This document shows positions 1-9,509 of a DNA stretch of 64,000 nucleotides, in pieces. The stretch is from Polynucleobacter sp. HIN11 (lineage in GTDB: Bacteria; Pseudomonadota; Gammaproteobacteria; Burkholderiales; Burkholderiaceae): NCBI RefSeq assembly GCF_030297675.1, contig NZ_AP028142.1, forward strand, positions 1,426,001 through 1,490,000, given 5' to 3'. Both the position numbers and the translations under genes were made by a program. The notes under the pieces are model-generated. The model saw only the letters and a list, made by a program, of their open reading frames with translations, was not told the origin of the DNA and searched no databases. Within the stretch, counting starts at the first letter, position 1; the number at the start of each line of letters is the position of its first letter.

Positions 1-521
1 CAAACGAAAGTGCTGCAGACTACACGCAACGCGTAACCATTGCTAAAAGTATCGCAGCTCTCAAGCGTTGGCATCAGCGCCGCCAAGTAAGTCTCGAGCT
101 TCCCTGGGCGCCAATACTTTGCGCCGACACCACCGTAAGCCTTCCAGGCTCGCCCGATCACGAAATCCTTGGAAAGCCGCACGATCAAGAAGACGCGATG
201 CGGATATTGCACGTCTTGAGCGGTCAGACGCATTGGGTTTACACAGCCCTTGCCATCACCCCTGAGCCCACAAGCATCCCGGTCTGCGTATTACAAAAGT
301 CAAGGATACGGTTTACGACATTAAGCCATGAGCAAATTGAACGCTATGTCAGCAGCGGTGAAGCATTTGGGAAGGCGGGTGCCTATGGCATTCAGGGGAT
401 GGCCGCTACGTTTATTGAGGAGATTTCTGGAAGCTATAGCGGTATCATGGGGCTTCCCTTATTTGAAACTGCCCAACTACTACGAGTAGCAGATGTACGT
501 TTTGGTTTAACCCAATCATGA
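1..521 (+). CDS. maf: Maf-like nucleotide pyrophosphatase (YhdE type), 5' truncated
   Basis: This is the C-terminal three quarters of a Maf/YhdE-type nucleoside triphosphate pyrophosphatase, a cytosolic house-cleaning enzyme that hydrolyses dTTP, UTP and modified pyrimidine nucleotides. The reading frame is open from base 3, so the start and roughly the first 45 residues (with the S-x-x-P-R-R nucleotide loop) lie outside the window. Visible family motifs are ADTTV, ILGKP, LSGQTH and, near the end, KAGAYGIQG followed by GSYSGIMGLPLFET. The KAGAYGIQG and GLPL-ET pattern fits the YhdE branch better than the YceF branch. Its stop overlaps the rng start (ATGA), the same order as yhdE-rng in Escherichia coli, so the two are probably co-transcribed and translationally coupled. 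Confidence 0.9.
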   Translation, partial: NESAADYTQRVTIAKSIAALKRWHQRRQVSLELPWAPILCADTTVSLPGSPDHEILGKPHDQEDAMRILHVLSGQTHWVYTALAITPEPTSIPVCVLQKSRIRFTTLSHEQIERYVSSGEAFGKAGAYGIQGMAATFIEEISGSYSGIMGLPLFETAQLLRVADVRFGLTQS

Positions 522-1981
522 CTCAAGAAATCCTCATCAATATCACCCCACAAGAAACACGCGTTGCTTTAATTGAGCAAAATGCCGTTCAAGAACTCCA
601 TATTGAACGTACGCGCCAGCGTGGGATTGTGGGCAATATTTATTTAGCGAAGGTAGCGCGGGTCTTACCTGGGATGCAATCAGCCTTTATTGATATTGGT
701 TTAGAACGTGCTGCATTCATTCACTTTAATGATTTGGGCGAACAGCAAACTGGTGGTCAGATTGAAAAAGTTTTGTTCGAAGGACAGACACTCTTGGTGC
801 AAGTACTTAAAGACCCCCTCGGAACAAAAGGAGCCAGACTCACCCGCCAAATTAGTATTGCGGGACGTAATTTGGTCTATTTGCCACAAATTCATCGGCC
901 ATTAGGTCAAGAGATTCATATTGGCATCTCACAAAAGATTGAAAATCCCGAGGAACGCGAAGCACTCAAAAACCGTCTGAAAGGTCTGATTCCTGCAGAT
1001 GAATCCGGCGACATCATTGTTCGCACCAGTGCCGAACATGTGAGCGATGAAACCTTGATTTCTGACCTGAAGTACCTTCGCACCACCTGGCAACAAATTG
1101 CGCAACGCGCCAAAGAAAAAGCGGCCCCCGCGCTTCTTCATCAAGACCTCAATTTAGCCGAGCGGGTATTACGAGACATGGCTGGCCCTGAGACTAGTCA
1201 GATTCGGATTGATTCGGCTGAAAACTTTGAACGTTTGACTCAGTTTGCACAGATGTTTATGCCACAACTGAATTCCAAGCTGACTCTCTACCGAGGTGAG
1301 CGCGCCCTCTTTGATCTCTTTGATATTGATTCTGAGATTAATAAAGCACTAGGACGGCGTGTCGATCTTAAGTCAGGCGGCTATCTGATGATCGATCAAA
1401 CCGAATCGATGACCACTATTGATGTCAATACCGGGAGTTTTGTTGGAGCTCGTAATTTAGACGACACCGTGTTTAAAACCAATCTAGAGGCTGCTCAAGC
1501 GATTGCCCGTCAATTGCGTTTGCGCAATCTGGGCGGCATCATCATCATTGATTTTATTGACATGACGCAGAGCGACCATCAAGAAGCAGTGCTTGGCGAG
1601 CTGAAGAAGAATTTAGCGCGTGATCATGTGCGCACCAATGTGAACGATTTTTCTTCATTGGGACTGATTGAGATGACACGCAAGCGAACGCGCGAGTCCC
1701 TATCTCATATTTTGTGCGAACCCTGTTCGTCTTGCAATGGCAAAGGGGAAACGAAAACACCGCAGACGATTTGCTATGAAATCTTGCGTGAGATTGTGCG
1801 TGAGCATCGCCAATTTAATCCCAAAGAGTTCCGCATTGTTGCCTCACCCGATGTCATTGATTTATTCCTTGAGGAAGAGAATCAATTCTTAGCTATGCTC
1901 GGCGACTTTATCCAAAAACCAATTCGGCTCCAGGCTGAGGCTGGCTTTAGGCAAGAACAATACGATATTGTCTTAAATTGA
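518..1981 (+). CDS. rng: ribonuclease G
   Basis: RNase G of the RNase E/G family, a cytoplasmic endoribonuclease for 16S rRNA 5' maturation and mRNA decay. Its 487 residues are close to the 489 of E. coli RNase G, and the long C-terminal scaffold of RNase E is absent. An S1-type RNA-binding domain begins near residue 35. The catalytic aspartates are visible in TIDVNTG (about D302) and IIDFIDM (about D345), matching D303 and D346 of RNase E. The Zn-link CxxC is CSSC at about residues 403-406. The start overlaps the maf stop by four bases. The gene ends nine bases before the convergent msbA stop and no terminator hairpin is evident between them. Confidence 0.97.
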   Translation: MTQEILINITPQETRVALIEQNAVQELHIERTRQRGIVGNIYLAKVARVLPGMQSAFIDIGLERAAFIHFNDLGEQQTGGQIEKVLFEGQTLLVQVLKDPLGTKGARLTRQISIAGRNLVYLPQIHRPLGQEIHIGISQKIENPEEREALKNRLKGLIPADESGDIIVRTSAEHVSDETLISDLKYLRTTWQQIAQRAKEKAAPALLHQDLNLAERVLRDMAGPETSQIRIDSAENFERLTQFAQMFMPQLNSKLTLYRGERALFDLFDIDSEINKALGRRVDLKSGGYLMIDQTESMTTIDVNTGSFVGARNLDDTVFKTNLEAAQAIARQLRLRNLGGIIIIDFIDMTQSDHQEAVLGELKKNLARDHVRTNVNDFSSLGLIEMTRKRTRESLSHILCEPCSSCNGKGETKTPQTICYEILREIVREHRQFNPKEFRIVASPDVIDLFLEEENQFLAMLGDFIQKPIRLQAEAGFRQEQYDIVLN

Positions 1982-1990
1982 TTCGATTGC

Positions 1991-3757
1991 CTAGCTTGCC
2001 TCGCTAAACTGCAGGCGATGCAAACCGGCATATAAACCGTTTTTGGCAATGAGCTCCCGATGGGGACCGTATTCCACAATCTCACCATGGTCGAGTACAG
2101 CAATATGATCAGCATGCTCGATAGTTGATAAGCGATGCGCAATTACTAAAGTGGTTCTACCGGCCATCAGCCGATCGAGCGCCTCTTGCACTTGGCGCTC
2201 AGACTCTGAGTCCAGGGCAGAGGTTGCCTCATCCAGAATCAGAATAGGTGCATCTTTATAGATTGCGCGCGCAATCGCAAGGCGTTGTCGTTGACCACCC
2301 GATAAACGATTGCCGTTATCCCCAATTGGCGTATCAATTCCATCGGGTAATTCAGAGAGCAAGTTGGACAAATTAGCTGCCTCTAGCGCTTCAATCACAC
2401 GACCGCGATCAATATCATCACCAGTGCTCGAGCCATACGCGACATTAGCTGCAATCGTGTCATTAAACAGAATCACATCTTGACTCACAAAAGCGATTTG
2501 TTTACGTAAATCCGTTAAAACAATCTCCTCAATTGGGATTTGATCGAGCAAAATCCGACCGGATTTAGGCTGATAAAAACGTGGTAACAAATTAACTAGC
2601 GTTGATTTACCTCCACCGGATGGCCCCACAAAAGCAATCACCTCGCCCGGCTTAACCGTGAGATTGATGTTACGTAAGGCATCTTTTCGACCCTCATCTT
2701 GGTTGTATGAGAAAGAAAGGTCTTCAAACCTAATTTCACCTTGAGCCTTCTCAAGCCGCTTGAGATTCGATGTTTGCGCCTTCTCCTCCTCAACCGGCTG
2801 ATCAATTAACTGAAAGATCATCTCAGCAGCGGTGAGCCCCCGCTGCAAAGGCTGATTAATATCAGCTAAGTGCTTGAGCGGAGATACGATTAACAGCATC
2901 GCGGTAATAAAGGCTGCAAAGCTCCCAACTGTGACGCCTTGGCTAGCCGATTGCATGATGGCAATGACTAGGACGACCGATAAAGCCATCGAGGCAACTA
3001 ATTGAGTGATCGGCTGATTTAATCCGCCGGCAACCGCTGCCTTCAGTGTGAACTTGCGTAATTGCTCGGCTTTTTCCATAAAACGACGCATCTCATAGTC
3101 TTCACCGCCATGCACTTTCACTATCTTATGACCGGCTGCGGCCTCCTCAACTACATACGCTAACTCACTAGTCATACTCTGCTGTTGACGATTGAGGCTA
3201 CGCAAGCGTTTATTGATCTTGCTCATCACATAGGCAATGATCGGGAAAATAACAAAGACCACCAAGGTTAAGCGCCAGTTCAAATACAACAAATACCCCA
3301 TCAAACCAATCACGGTTAGCAGATCACGCACCAGACTGATCAACATACCGCCCATAATCGATAGGACATTATTGACCTCGAAGACCACTGCATTAATTAA
3401 GTTCGAGGCCGTGGTTTTTTGGAAATACTCGGTCTTGGCACGTAAGAGTCTGGCAAACATTTGTTCGCGCAGCTTCAACAAAATATTACTAATGACTTTG
3501 GTTAGCAAATAGTTCGAGAGAAATTGAGCTCCGCTACGCACAATAGCCAGACCGACAAGAAAGACTGGGACTAACCATAGCTGATCATTCATCTTCCCCG
3601 AAAAGCCATCATCCAAAAGGGGCTTCATGAGAGCGGGAATAGAGGTCTCCGACGCCGCCACAAAGGCCATAGCCACTAACGAGCCAATAATGAGGCGGAT
3701 ATGGGGGCGCAAATAGCCAATTAATCGATTTAGGGCTTGACGGTCTGAAGCATTCAT
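1991..3757 (-). CDS. msbA: lipid A export permease/ATP-binding protein MsbA
   Basis: A half-size ABC exporter of 588 residues that flips lipid A-core across the inner membrane. The N-terminal half holds six hydrophobic segments. The C-terminal ATPase shows Walker A GPSGGGKST, signature LSGGQRQR, Walker B ILILDEATSALD and the switch histidine in VIAHRLST. I place the start at ATG 3757 (MNASDRQ). The frame stays open to 4054, but that extension would be fully antisense to the neighbouring glycosyltransferase and is not transporter-like. Only ten bases separate this start from the divergent glycosyltransferase. No Shine-Dalgarno is visible, and CATAAT lies seven bases before the ATG, so the message may be leaderless. 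The LPS glycosyltransferase neighbours support MsbA over a drug exporter. Confidence 0.93.
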   Translation of the reverse strand: MNASDRQALNRLIGYLRPHIRLIIGSLVAMAFVAASETSIPALMKPLLDDGFSGKMNDQLWLVPVFLVGLAIVRSGAQFLSNYLLTKVISNILLKLREQMFARLLRAKTEYFQKTTASNLINAVVFEVNNVLSIMGGMLISLVRDLLTVIGLMGYLLYLNWRLTLVVFVIFPIIAYVMSKINKRLRSLNRQQQSMTSELAYVVEEAAAGHKIVKVHGGEDYEMRRFMEKAEQLRKFTLKAAVAGGLNQPITQLVASMALSVVLVIAIMQSASQGVTVGSFAAFITAMLLIVSPLKHLADINQPLQRGLTAAEMIFQLIDQPVEEEKAQTSNLKRLEKAQGEIRFEDLSFSYNQDEGRKDALRNINLTVKPGEVIAFVGPSGGGKSTLVNLLPRFYQPKSGRILLDQIPIEEIVLTDLRKQIAFVSQDVILFNDTIAANVAYGSSTGDDIDRGRVIEALEAANLSNLLSELPDGIDTPIGDNGNRLSGGQRQRLAIARAIYKDAPILILDEATSALDSESERQVQEALDRLMAGRTTLVIAHRLSTIEHADHIAVLDHGEIVEYGPHRELIAKNGLYAGLHRLQFSEAS

Positions 3758-3762
3758 ATAAT
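3757..3762 (+). promoter_or_regulatory. candidate -10 box (TATAAT) of the divergent glycosyltransferase
   Basis: A perfect TATAAT hexamer sits five bases before the ATG at 3768, and its first base is the first base of the msbA start codon on the other strand. TTGACG at 3737-3742 could be the -35, but the 14-base spacing is short. There is no Shine-Dalgarno, so a transcript from here would be leaderless or nearly so. This is inference from spacing only. Confidence 0.5.
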
Positions 3763-3764
3763 GA

Positions 3765-3770
3765 ATTATG
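3765..3770 (-). promoter_or_regulatory. msbA: candidate -10 box (CATAAT) of msbA
   Basis: On the minus strand CATAAT lies seven bases before the msbA ATG (3757) and overlaps the start codon of the divergent glycosyltransferase (3768-3770). No convincing -35 is seen. If used, the msbA message would begin at or within a base or two of its ATG. Confidence 0.4.
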
Positions 3771-4541
3771 CCCACCTTATCAGTCATACTCATCACTCGG
3801 AACGAGGAAGCCAATCTTGGGGATTGTTTAACCTCCTTAGACGGGCTGGCTGACCAAATTGTAGTGGTAGACACCCAAAGCACTGACAAAACCCTTGAGA
3901 TTGCCAAAGCCCATGGGGCGCTAATAAGCTCCCCCGACGATTGGCCCGGCTTTGGGCCCCAAAAGAACCGGGCTCTTGACTTAGCAAACTGCGATTGGGT
4001 CTTATCGCTTGATGCCGACGAGCGCCTGACCCCCGAACTGCGTGCAGAGATCAAAACAGTTCTTAATCAACCGCATGCCGATTACTATGCCATCCCACGC
4101 TTATCCTGGTACTGCGGACGCTTTATGCGTCATTCTGGCTGGACTCCCGACTATGTGGATCGCCTTTTTAAGCGGGGCAGTGCACGATTTTCCTCTGATT
4201 TAGTACATGAACGTTTAATCCCACAGGGACCCGTTCTCAAACTAAAGCATCAGATGCTGCATTACAGTTTCATGAACGCCGAGCAAGTCAAGGCAAAAAT
4301 GGAGCGCTACTCTACCGACTCCGCCCAACAGGCATTCGCCAAAGGTAAAACCGGCAGTCCTATCAAAGCTATCTTGCACGGAGCCTGGTCATTCATTCGA
4401 ACTTATTTTTTGCGAGCTGGATTTCTAGATGGTCCTCAAGGCTTTTCCTTGGCGTGCTCCAATGCACAGGGCACGTATTATCGATATATGAAGCTTTGGC
4501 GACTTCAGCAAATGGCACGCGCTCAGAATCAAAAGGGTTAG
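3768..4541 (+). CDS. family 2 glycosyltransferase, LPS core type (WaaE/LgtF-like)
   Basis: A cytoplasmic GT-A fold glycosyltransferase of 257 residues. The N-terminus, MPTLSVILITRNEEANL, is the nucleotide-sugar binding strand of family 2. DTQSTDKT and the DxD-type LSLDADER motif (about residues 83-90) supply the metal and sugar-nucleotide site. The overall pattern, including RLSWYCGRFMRHSGW and LVHERL, resembles the WaaE/KdtX/LgtF group that adds glucose or another hexose to the inner core heptose. The donor and acceptor cannot be read from sequence. It is the first of three glycosyltransferase genes on this strand, divergent from msbA, so lipopolysaccharide core assembly is the likely role. 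Confidence 0.85.
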   Translation: MPTLSVILITRNEEANLGDCLTSLDGLADQIVVVDTQSTDKTLEIAKAHGALISSPDDWPGFGPQKNRALDLANCDWVLSLDADERLTPELRAEIKTVLNQPHADYYAIPRLSWYCGRFMRHSGWTPDYVDRLFKRGSARFSSDLVHERLIPQGPVLKLKHQMLHYSFMNAEQVKAKMERYSTDSAQQAFAKGKTGSPIKAILHGAWSFIRTYFLRAGFLDGPQGFSLACSNAQGTYYRYMKLWRLQQMARAQNQKG

Positions 4542-4549
4542 GATCGCTT

Positions 4550-5344
4550 ATGTTCAAAATCTCGATCCTACTTGCGACCTATAACTGGCCAGAAGCCCTG
4601 CGCTTTTGCCTCGAATCACTAGAAACTCAAACTGATCGAAACTTTGAAATCATCATTGCTGATGACGGCTCTAAACCAGAAACCGCAACACTAATACGCT
4701 CCATGAAGGAGCGCTCCAAGCACTCGATCCAACACTTATGGCAAGAGGATCAAGGGTTTCGGAAAACCATTATTCTCAATCAGGCCATTTTGGCTGCCCA
4801 GGGCGAATACCTCATATTCTTAGACGGGGACTGTATTGTGCAACCTGATTTTGTGAAGCGCCACCGTCAGCTTGCTAAGCCTCAAATGATGGTGACCGGC
4901 AGTCGCGTACTTCTAAGCGAATCATTAACCCAAAAGATCCTAAGTTGGCCGCGGTGGAACTTCGCAGCTTTCAAAAGCAATTTAATTAGCTATCGCTTAA
5001 ATGGTGGAATTAATAAGTTCTGGCCCATCGTACTGAAGCTGGGTCCGGGGGCGTGGCGCGTTTATCAAAAATTTGTTTGGCGCCGCATTAAAGGTTGCAA
5101 TATGGCTTGCTGGAAAGAGGATGCGCTGACGATTAGTGGTTTTGATGAGTCTATGATTGGCTGGGGTCACGAAGATGCTGATTTTGTCTTTCGACTACAA
5201 CATGCTGGTATTCGACGTCAATCTGGTGCATGGTCAACCGAAGTATTTCATCTATTTCATCGAATCTCCGACCAGTCCAAGGCGGCTGAGAATGCGAAGC
5301 GAGTCCGCGAAAAAATTATGGCCAAGGCTGGTATACAGGTATGA
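4550..5344 (+). CDS. family 2 glycosyltransferase with galactosyltransferase-like C-terminus
   Basis: A 264-residue GT-A glycosyltransferase. It begins MFKISILLATYNWPEAL, with ADDGSKPET and FLDGDCIV (a DxD motif) in the N-terminal half. Near residue 203 is GWGHEDADFVFRL, which resembles the W-G-W-G-x-E-D motif of beta-1,4-galactosyltransferase C-terminal domains and of bacterial polysaccharide polymerases. The start at 4550 lies eight bases after the previous stop; an earlier in-frame ATG at 4454 would overlap the upstream gene heavily. The stop overlaps the next gene (ATGA). The likely role is a sugar transfer in LPS core or O-chain synthesis; the sugar is unknown. Confidence 0.82.
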   Translation: MFKISILLATYNWPEALRFCLESLETQTDRNFEIIIADDGSKPETATLIRSMKERSKHSIQHLWQEDQGFRKTIILNQAILAAQGEYLIFLDGDCIVQPDFVKRHRQLAKPQMMVTGSRVLLSESLTQKILSWPRWNFAAFKSNLISYRLNGGINKFWPIVLKLGPGAWRVYQKFVWRRIKGCNMACWKEDALTISGFDESMIGWGHEDADFVFRLQHAGIRRQSGAWSTEVFHLFHRISDQSKAAENAKRVREKIMAKAGIQV

Positions 5345-6468
5345 ACGATCCTACCCGAGTTCTCTTCATCGCCACACGACAAATTGGCGATGTGCTGGTC
5401 ACCACACCTTTAATTGAAGCAGCTCGTCGCATTTGGCCCAAGGCGCAATTTGATTTCTTGGGTTACCGCGGCAAGCTCGATATGCTCAAGGGCAATCCAG
5501 AAGTTCATGAGCTGATTGAAACCTCCGAACATCCCAATCTTTGGGAATACCTCAAACTGTTTAATCGCCTATTCCAACGTTACGATTTAGCCATCATCAC
5601 CCAACCTAGCGATCGAGCCTATTTTTTTGGTTCCCTTGCTGCGCTTCGCCGTGTTGGTGTAGTGGTACAAGATACCCCAAAGAGTCGGCAGAAAAGTGCA
5701 TGGAAACGCTCCATCTGTATGCATTGGGTTCCAGTCGATTATTTTGAGCAACACGTCATCGTTGAAAAACTCAAGCTTCTCGAACCTTTCTACCGCGCTA
5801 AGGGTCTCGACCTTTTTGCAAATCCAATCTCGGTGACTCCTCCAAGCAGCGAAGCCCTTACCCCGGTGTTACAAAGCCAACTTCGTCAACCGTATATTGT
5901 TTTGCATCCGGGTCCGCTCAATGGCTATAAGCGCTGGCCTTTAGGGTATTGGGCTCAATTAATTAAAGATCTTGTGGCCTTAAAGTATCAAGTGGTCTTA
6001 AGTGCATCGCCTGCAGAGCAGGATCTCTCCCTTAACCGAGATATTCTGTCCTTGCTCGATCACGAGGTCACCCAATTGGTCATTGACACTAAGGGGCAGC
6101 TCAACTTACCCCAAGTCAAAACCTTGTTAGATGGTGCGGCTTTATATATTGGTGTTGATACATCAGTAACGCATCTTGCTGCCGCCTGCGAAATCCCAAC
6201 CATTGCTTTGTTTGGACCTACACCACCTACCAATTTTGGGCCCTGGCCCAATGGTTTCATTGGCGAGCGCCCTTATCAACTTCGAGGTCGAACCCAAATC
6301 GTCGGTAAGGTGTGCATTTTGCAAGGCCCGGGTGATTGTGTTCCTTGCCGAAAAGCGGGCTGCTTTGATACCGCCAATAGCAAAAGTGAGTGCCTTGACA
6401 TGCTAGAGCCCAGTCAAGTATTAGAAGCTACTAAAAAAATGCTGGATCGAAGTACGAGATTATCCTAG
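5341..6468 (+). CDS. family 9 glycosyltransferase (LPS heptosyltransferase-like)
   Basis: A GT-B fold heptosyltransferase-family protein of 375 residues, related to WaaC, WaaF and WaaQ, which transfer ADP-heptose to the lipopolysaccharide inner core at the cytoplasmic face. The N-terminus RVLFIATRQIGDVLVTTPLI is the family's acceptor-side signature. The donor-site region contains HPGPLNGYKRWPLGYW and, later, IGVDTSVTHLAAA followed by ALFGPT. A cysteine-rich tail (CILQGPGDCVPC and two further cysteines) is common in this family. It starts inside the previous gene's stop codon. It ends convergently, overlapping the tusA-like stop by four bases. Which heptose position it serves cannot be told. 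Confidence 0.88.
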   Translation: MNDPTRVLFIATRQIGDVLVTTPLIEAARRIWPKAQFDFLGYRGKLDMLKGNPEVHELIETSEHPNLWEYLKLFNRLFQRYDLAIITQPSDRAYFFGSLAALRRVGVVVQDTPKSRQKSAWKRSICMHWVPVDYFEQHVIVEKLKLLEPFYRAKGLDLFANPISVTPPSSEALTPVLQSQLRQPYIVLHPGPLNGYKRWPLGYWAQLIKDLVALKYQVVLSASPAEQDLSLNRDILSLLDHEVTQLVIDTKGQLNLPQVKTLLDGAALYIGVDTSVTHLAAACEIPTIALFGPTPPTNFGPWPNGFIGERPYQLRGRTQIVGKVCILQGPGDCVPCRKAGCFDTANSKSECLDMLEPSQVLEATKKMLDRSTRLS

Positions 6469-6710
6469 CGGCGCTTGACGTAAAACACCATCGTATCGCC
6501 CTCGTTATCTGTAGCGATCAGTTCATTACCAGTTTGTTTGCAAAAGGCGGGGATGTCATGCGTTGCGCCTGAATCGGTTGCCTTGAGTTTTAAGACCTCA
6601 CCGGTTTGCATTTCAGCGAGGGTTTTCTTGGTACGCAGAATAGGCAAAGGGCAGTTCATGCCAATGGCATCCACTTCGCGATGAACCACAATCGAGCCTG
6701 CTTCACTCAT
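6465..6710 (-). CDS. TusA/SirA-family sulfur carrier protein
   Basis: A small cytosolic protein of 81 residues with the TusA-family signature CPLPILRTKKTL near residues 20-31; the cysteine in C-P-L-P carries the persulfide. TusA passes sulfur from cysteine desulfurase to TusBCD for tRNA 2-thiouridine, and other family members feed molybdenum-cofactor or sulfur-oxidation routes. No tusBCD, iscS or dsr/sox gene lies nearby, so the partner is unknown. It lies 38 bases downstream of alaS on the same strand and may be read with it. A possible Shine-Dalgarno GGAGA precedes the ATG. Its stop overlaps the convergent heptosyltransferase stop. Confidence 0.87.
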   Translation of the reverse strand: MSEAGSIVVHREVDAIGMNCPLPILRTKKTLAEMQTGEVLKLKATDSGATHDIPAFCKQTGNELIATDNEGDTMVFYVKRR

Positions 6711-6748
6711 CTCATTCTCCTATTTGATGCTATTTTAGCGACGAATTG

Positions 6749-9376
6749 CTAAATCCGCTCGGCAACCCAAGCGTCAACGGCAGCGAGCGCTTTACTTAAA
6801 CCGCTTGGGTCGCTACCACCAGCCATCGCCATTTCAGGCTTGCCGCCACCTTTGCCGCCCACTTGTTGAGCCACAAAATTGACGAGCTCACCCGCTTTGA
6901 TCCGATTGGTCGCATCACTGGTCACCCCAGCAATGAGACTTACCTTGCCGTCTTGAACGGATGCCAAAACAATCGCGGCTGACTTTAATTTGGCCTTCAG
7001 AGCATCCATCGTGTCTCGCAATACTTTCGTATCAGCCGAATCTAATTGAGCTGCCAACACTTTGATGCCTTGCAGATCTTTTGCTTGATTGACTAAATCA
7101 TCGCCTTGGCTCGCAGCTAATTTTGCATTTACGCGCTCGAGCTCACGCTCAACATGTCTGAGTTGATCTTGCAATTGACTAACGCGTTGCGGCAGATCAT
7201 GAGGAGCCGTCTTTAACAACTGGGCCGCCTCTTGAATCTTCGACTCAAGCCCTTGAACAAAATCCATCACATTCGTGCCGGTCACCGCTTCAACCCGACG
7301 AATACCAGCAGCCACTCCACCCTCAGAGACGATCTTAAAACTACCAATATCACCCGTTCGCTGGACATGGGTTCCACCGCATAACTCTTTAGAAGAGCCA
7401 ATTTCAAGTACACGCACACGCTCACCATACTTCTCGCCAAATAGCATCATGGCTCCGGTCTTTTGCGCATCCTCCAAAGCCATCACATTGGCAGCAGTTG
7501 CAGTGTTGGTCAAAATCTCCTGATTAACCATCTGTTCAATCCGAGTAATTTCAGCCTTCGTCAAGGGTGCAGTGTGAGTGAAATCGAATCGAGTCTTGTC
7601 GGCATCGACTAAGGAACCCTTCTGTTGCACATGATCGCCAAGTACTTCGCGCAAGGCTTTGTGTAGCAAATGCGTGGCGCTGTGATTGCGCATCGTCTTA
7701 GCACGCAAGCTTGTATCCACACGCGCCTCAACCATATCTCCAACCCTTAACTCGCCCTCTTGAAGTTCACCTTGATGTCCAAAGACATCGGCCTGAATCT
7801 TAAAAGTGTCCGCCACGATGAATTGCGATTGCTCAGTTCGTAACTCGCCACGATCGCCGACTTGACCACCAGACTCTGCGTAAAACGGGGTGCGATTCAG
7901 AACTACGACTGCACTTTCACCGGGCCGAATCGAGTCGACGGGGCTACCGTCACGATACAAAGCGGTGATGCGAGCATCCTCAATCAACACTTGCTCGTAG
8001 CCCAAGAACTGGGTAGGCTCGCCCCGATAATCCAAGCCTTGTGCCATCTTAAATTTACCGGCAGCCCTTGCTTGATCGCGTTGGCGTTGCATGGCTGCTT
8101 CGAAGCCAGCTGAATCGACACCGACTCCGCGCTCACGACAGACATCAGCCGTAAGATCAAGGGGAAACCCAAATGTATCGTGCAGACGAAACGCGGTTTC
8201 TCCATCTAGAACAGATTGATTATTTTGAAGCGCAGATTCTAGAATCTCCATGCCATTGGCAATGGTCTGGAAAAAACGTTCCTCTTCTTGCTTGAGCACA
8301 TCCATGACCCGCGCTTGCGCTTGACGTAACTCAGGATATGCATCGCCCATTTCAGCGACCAAAGCCGGTACTAACTGATGAAAGAAGGCCTGCCGCGCCC
8401 CCAATTTATACCCATGACGGATAGCGCGTCGCGCAATACGCCGCAATACATAACCGCGCCCCGCATTACCTGGAATCACTCCATCGACCACAATAAAACT
8501 GCAGGCACGAATATGATCCGCTATGACTTTCAGCGATGGGCTATCTAAATCACAACCGGTGGCTCCGGCACGATCAACCGCATCTTTTGCGGCTTGCAGA
8601 AGATGAACAAATAAATCGATTTCATAGTTGGAGTGCACATGCTGCAAAACAGCAGCAATTCGCTCCAAGCCCATACCAGTATCAACACTAGGCTTAGGCA
8701 AGGGATGCATTTCACCGGCCTCATCGCGATTGAACTGCATAAAGACGTTGTTCCAGATCTCAATGAAACGATCACCATCTTCATCAGGACTACCCGGAGG
8801 GCCGCCAGCAATTTCTGGACCATGGTCATAAAAGATTTCAGTGCACGGTCCACATGGCCCGGTGTCGCCCATCATCCAAAAGTTGTCAGAGGCATACCGA
8901 GCGCCCTTGTTGTCGCCAATGCGCACGATACGCTCTTTCGGTACGCCAATTTTTTTCTCCCAAATATCGTAGGCTTCATCATCCTCGGCATAGACGGTGA
9001 CCCATAACTTATCTTTGGGTAACTTAAAAACCTGGGTTAGGAGCTCCCAAGCGAATTGAATCGCATCCTCTTTGAAGTAATCTCCAAACGAAAAATTACC
9101 GAGCATCTCAAAGAAGGTATGGTGACGAGCGGTATACCCAACGTTATCAAGGTCGTTGTGTTTACCACCAGCTCGAATGCACTTTTGAGCGGTTGTAGCG
9201 CGCTGATATGGTCGCTTGTCAAACCCCAAAAAGACATCCTTGAACTGGTTCATTCCAGCATTGGTAAATAGCAAAGTGGGATCATCACCAGGAACCACGG
9301 GGCTCGAAGCCACAATTTGGTGACCTTTGGAAGCGAAATAATCAAGGAAGGCTTGGCGGATTTCGGAGACTTTCAT
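6749..9376 (-). CDS. alaS: alanyl-tRNA synthetase
   Basis: A class II aminoacyl-tRNA synthetase of 875 residues, the usual full bacterial length. The N-terminal catalytic core has [19 protein letters not shown] and the [20 protein letters not shown] block. The editing domain holds zinc-binding [11 protein letters not shown] (about residues 560-570) and CGGTH (about 664). A C-terminal oligomerisation domain ends with the glycine-rich [15 protein letters not shown]. The protein charges tRNA-Ala and clears mischarged serine and glycine. The ATG at 9376 has no Shine-Dalgarno but a very good promoter ends seven bases before it. It is divergent from the TctB-TctA pair. Confidence 0.98.
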   Translation of the reverse strand: MKVSEIRQAFLDYFASKGHQIVASSPVVPGDDPTLLFTNAGMNQFKDVFLGFDKRPYQRATTAQKCIRAGGKHNDLDNVGYTARHHTFFEMLGNFSFGDYFKEDAIQFAWELLTQVFKLPKDKLWVTVYAEDDEAYDIWEKKIGVPKERIVRIGDNKGARYASDNFWMMGDTGPCGPCTEIFYDHGPEIAGGPPGSPDEDGDRFIEIWNNVFMQFNRDEAGEMHPLPKPSVDTGMGLERIAAVLQHVHSNYEIDLFVHLLQAAKDAVDRAGATGCDLDSPSLKVIADHIRACSFIVVDGVIPGNAGRGYVLRRIARRAIRHGYKLGARQAFFHQLVPALVAEMGDAYPELRQAQARVMDVLKQEEERFFQTIANGMEILESALQNNQSVLDGETAFRLHDTFGFPLDLTADVCRERGVGVDSAGFEAAMQRQRDQARAAGKFKMAQGLDYRGEPTQFLGYEQVLIEDARITALYRDGSPVDSIRPGESAVVVLNRTPFYAESGGQVGDRGELRTEQSQFIVADTFKIQADVFGHQGELQEGELRVGDMVEARVDTSLRAKTMRNHSATHLLHKALREVLGDHVQQKGSLVDADKTRFDFTHTAPLTKAEITRIEQMVNQEILTNTATAANVMALEDAQKTGAMMLFGEKYGERVRVLEIGSSKELCGGTHVQRTGDIGSFKIVSEGGVAAGIRRVEAVTGTNVMDFVQGLESKIQEAAQLLKTAPHDLPQRVSQLQDQLRHVERELERVNAKLAASQGDDLVNQAKDLQGIKVLAAQLDSADTKVLRDTMDALKAKLKSAAIVLASVQDGKVSLIAGVTSDATNRIKAGELVNFVAQQVGGKGGGKPEMAMAGGSDPSGLSKALAAVDAWVAERI

Positions 9377-9383
9377 CCGCAGA

Positions 9384-9412
9384 ATTATCGCATTGGCACA
9401 GAATTAGGGCAA
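9384..9412 (-). promoter_or_regulatory. alaS: alaS promoter, predicted leaderless
   Basis: On the minus strand TTGCCC (9412-9407), a 17-base spacer and GATAAT (9389-9384) form a sigma70-type promoter. TGC immediately before GATAAT gives an extended -10. GATAAT ends seven bases before the alaS ATG, so transcription should start at or next to the start codon. No Shine-Dalgarno is present. Confidence 0.7.
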
Positions 9413-9509
9413 ACCCTTAAATATACCCATACTCATTCCCTTACAATCACAAATCGACTAAAAATAGCCCTTTAAGAAAAAGCAGCGATTGCTACAAAGG
9501 AGACAGATT

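Noticed and set aside
3758..4054. Possible 99-residue N-terminal extension of MsbA
   Set aside because: It would be wholly antisense to a convincing glycosyltransferase, is not membrane-like, and the family N-terminus begins at 3757.
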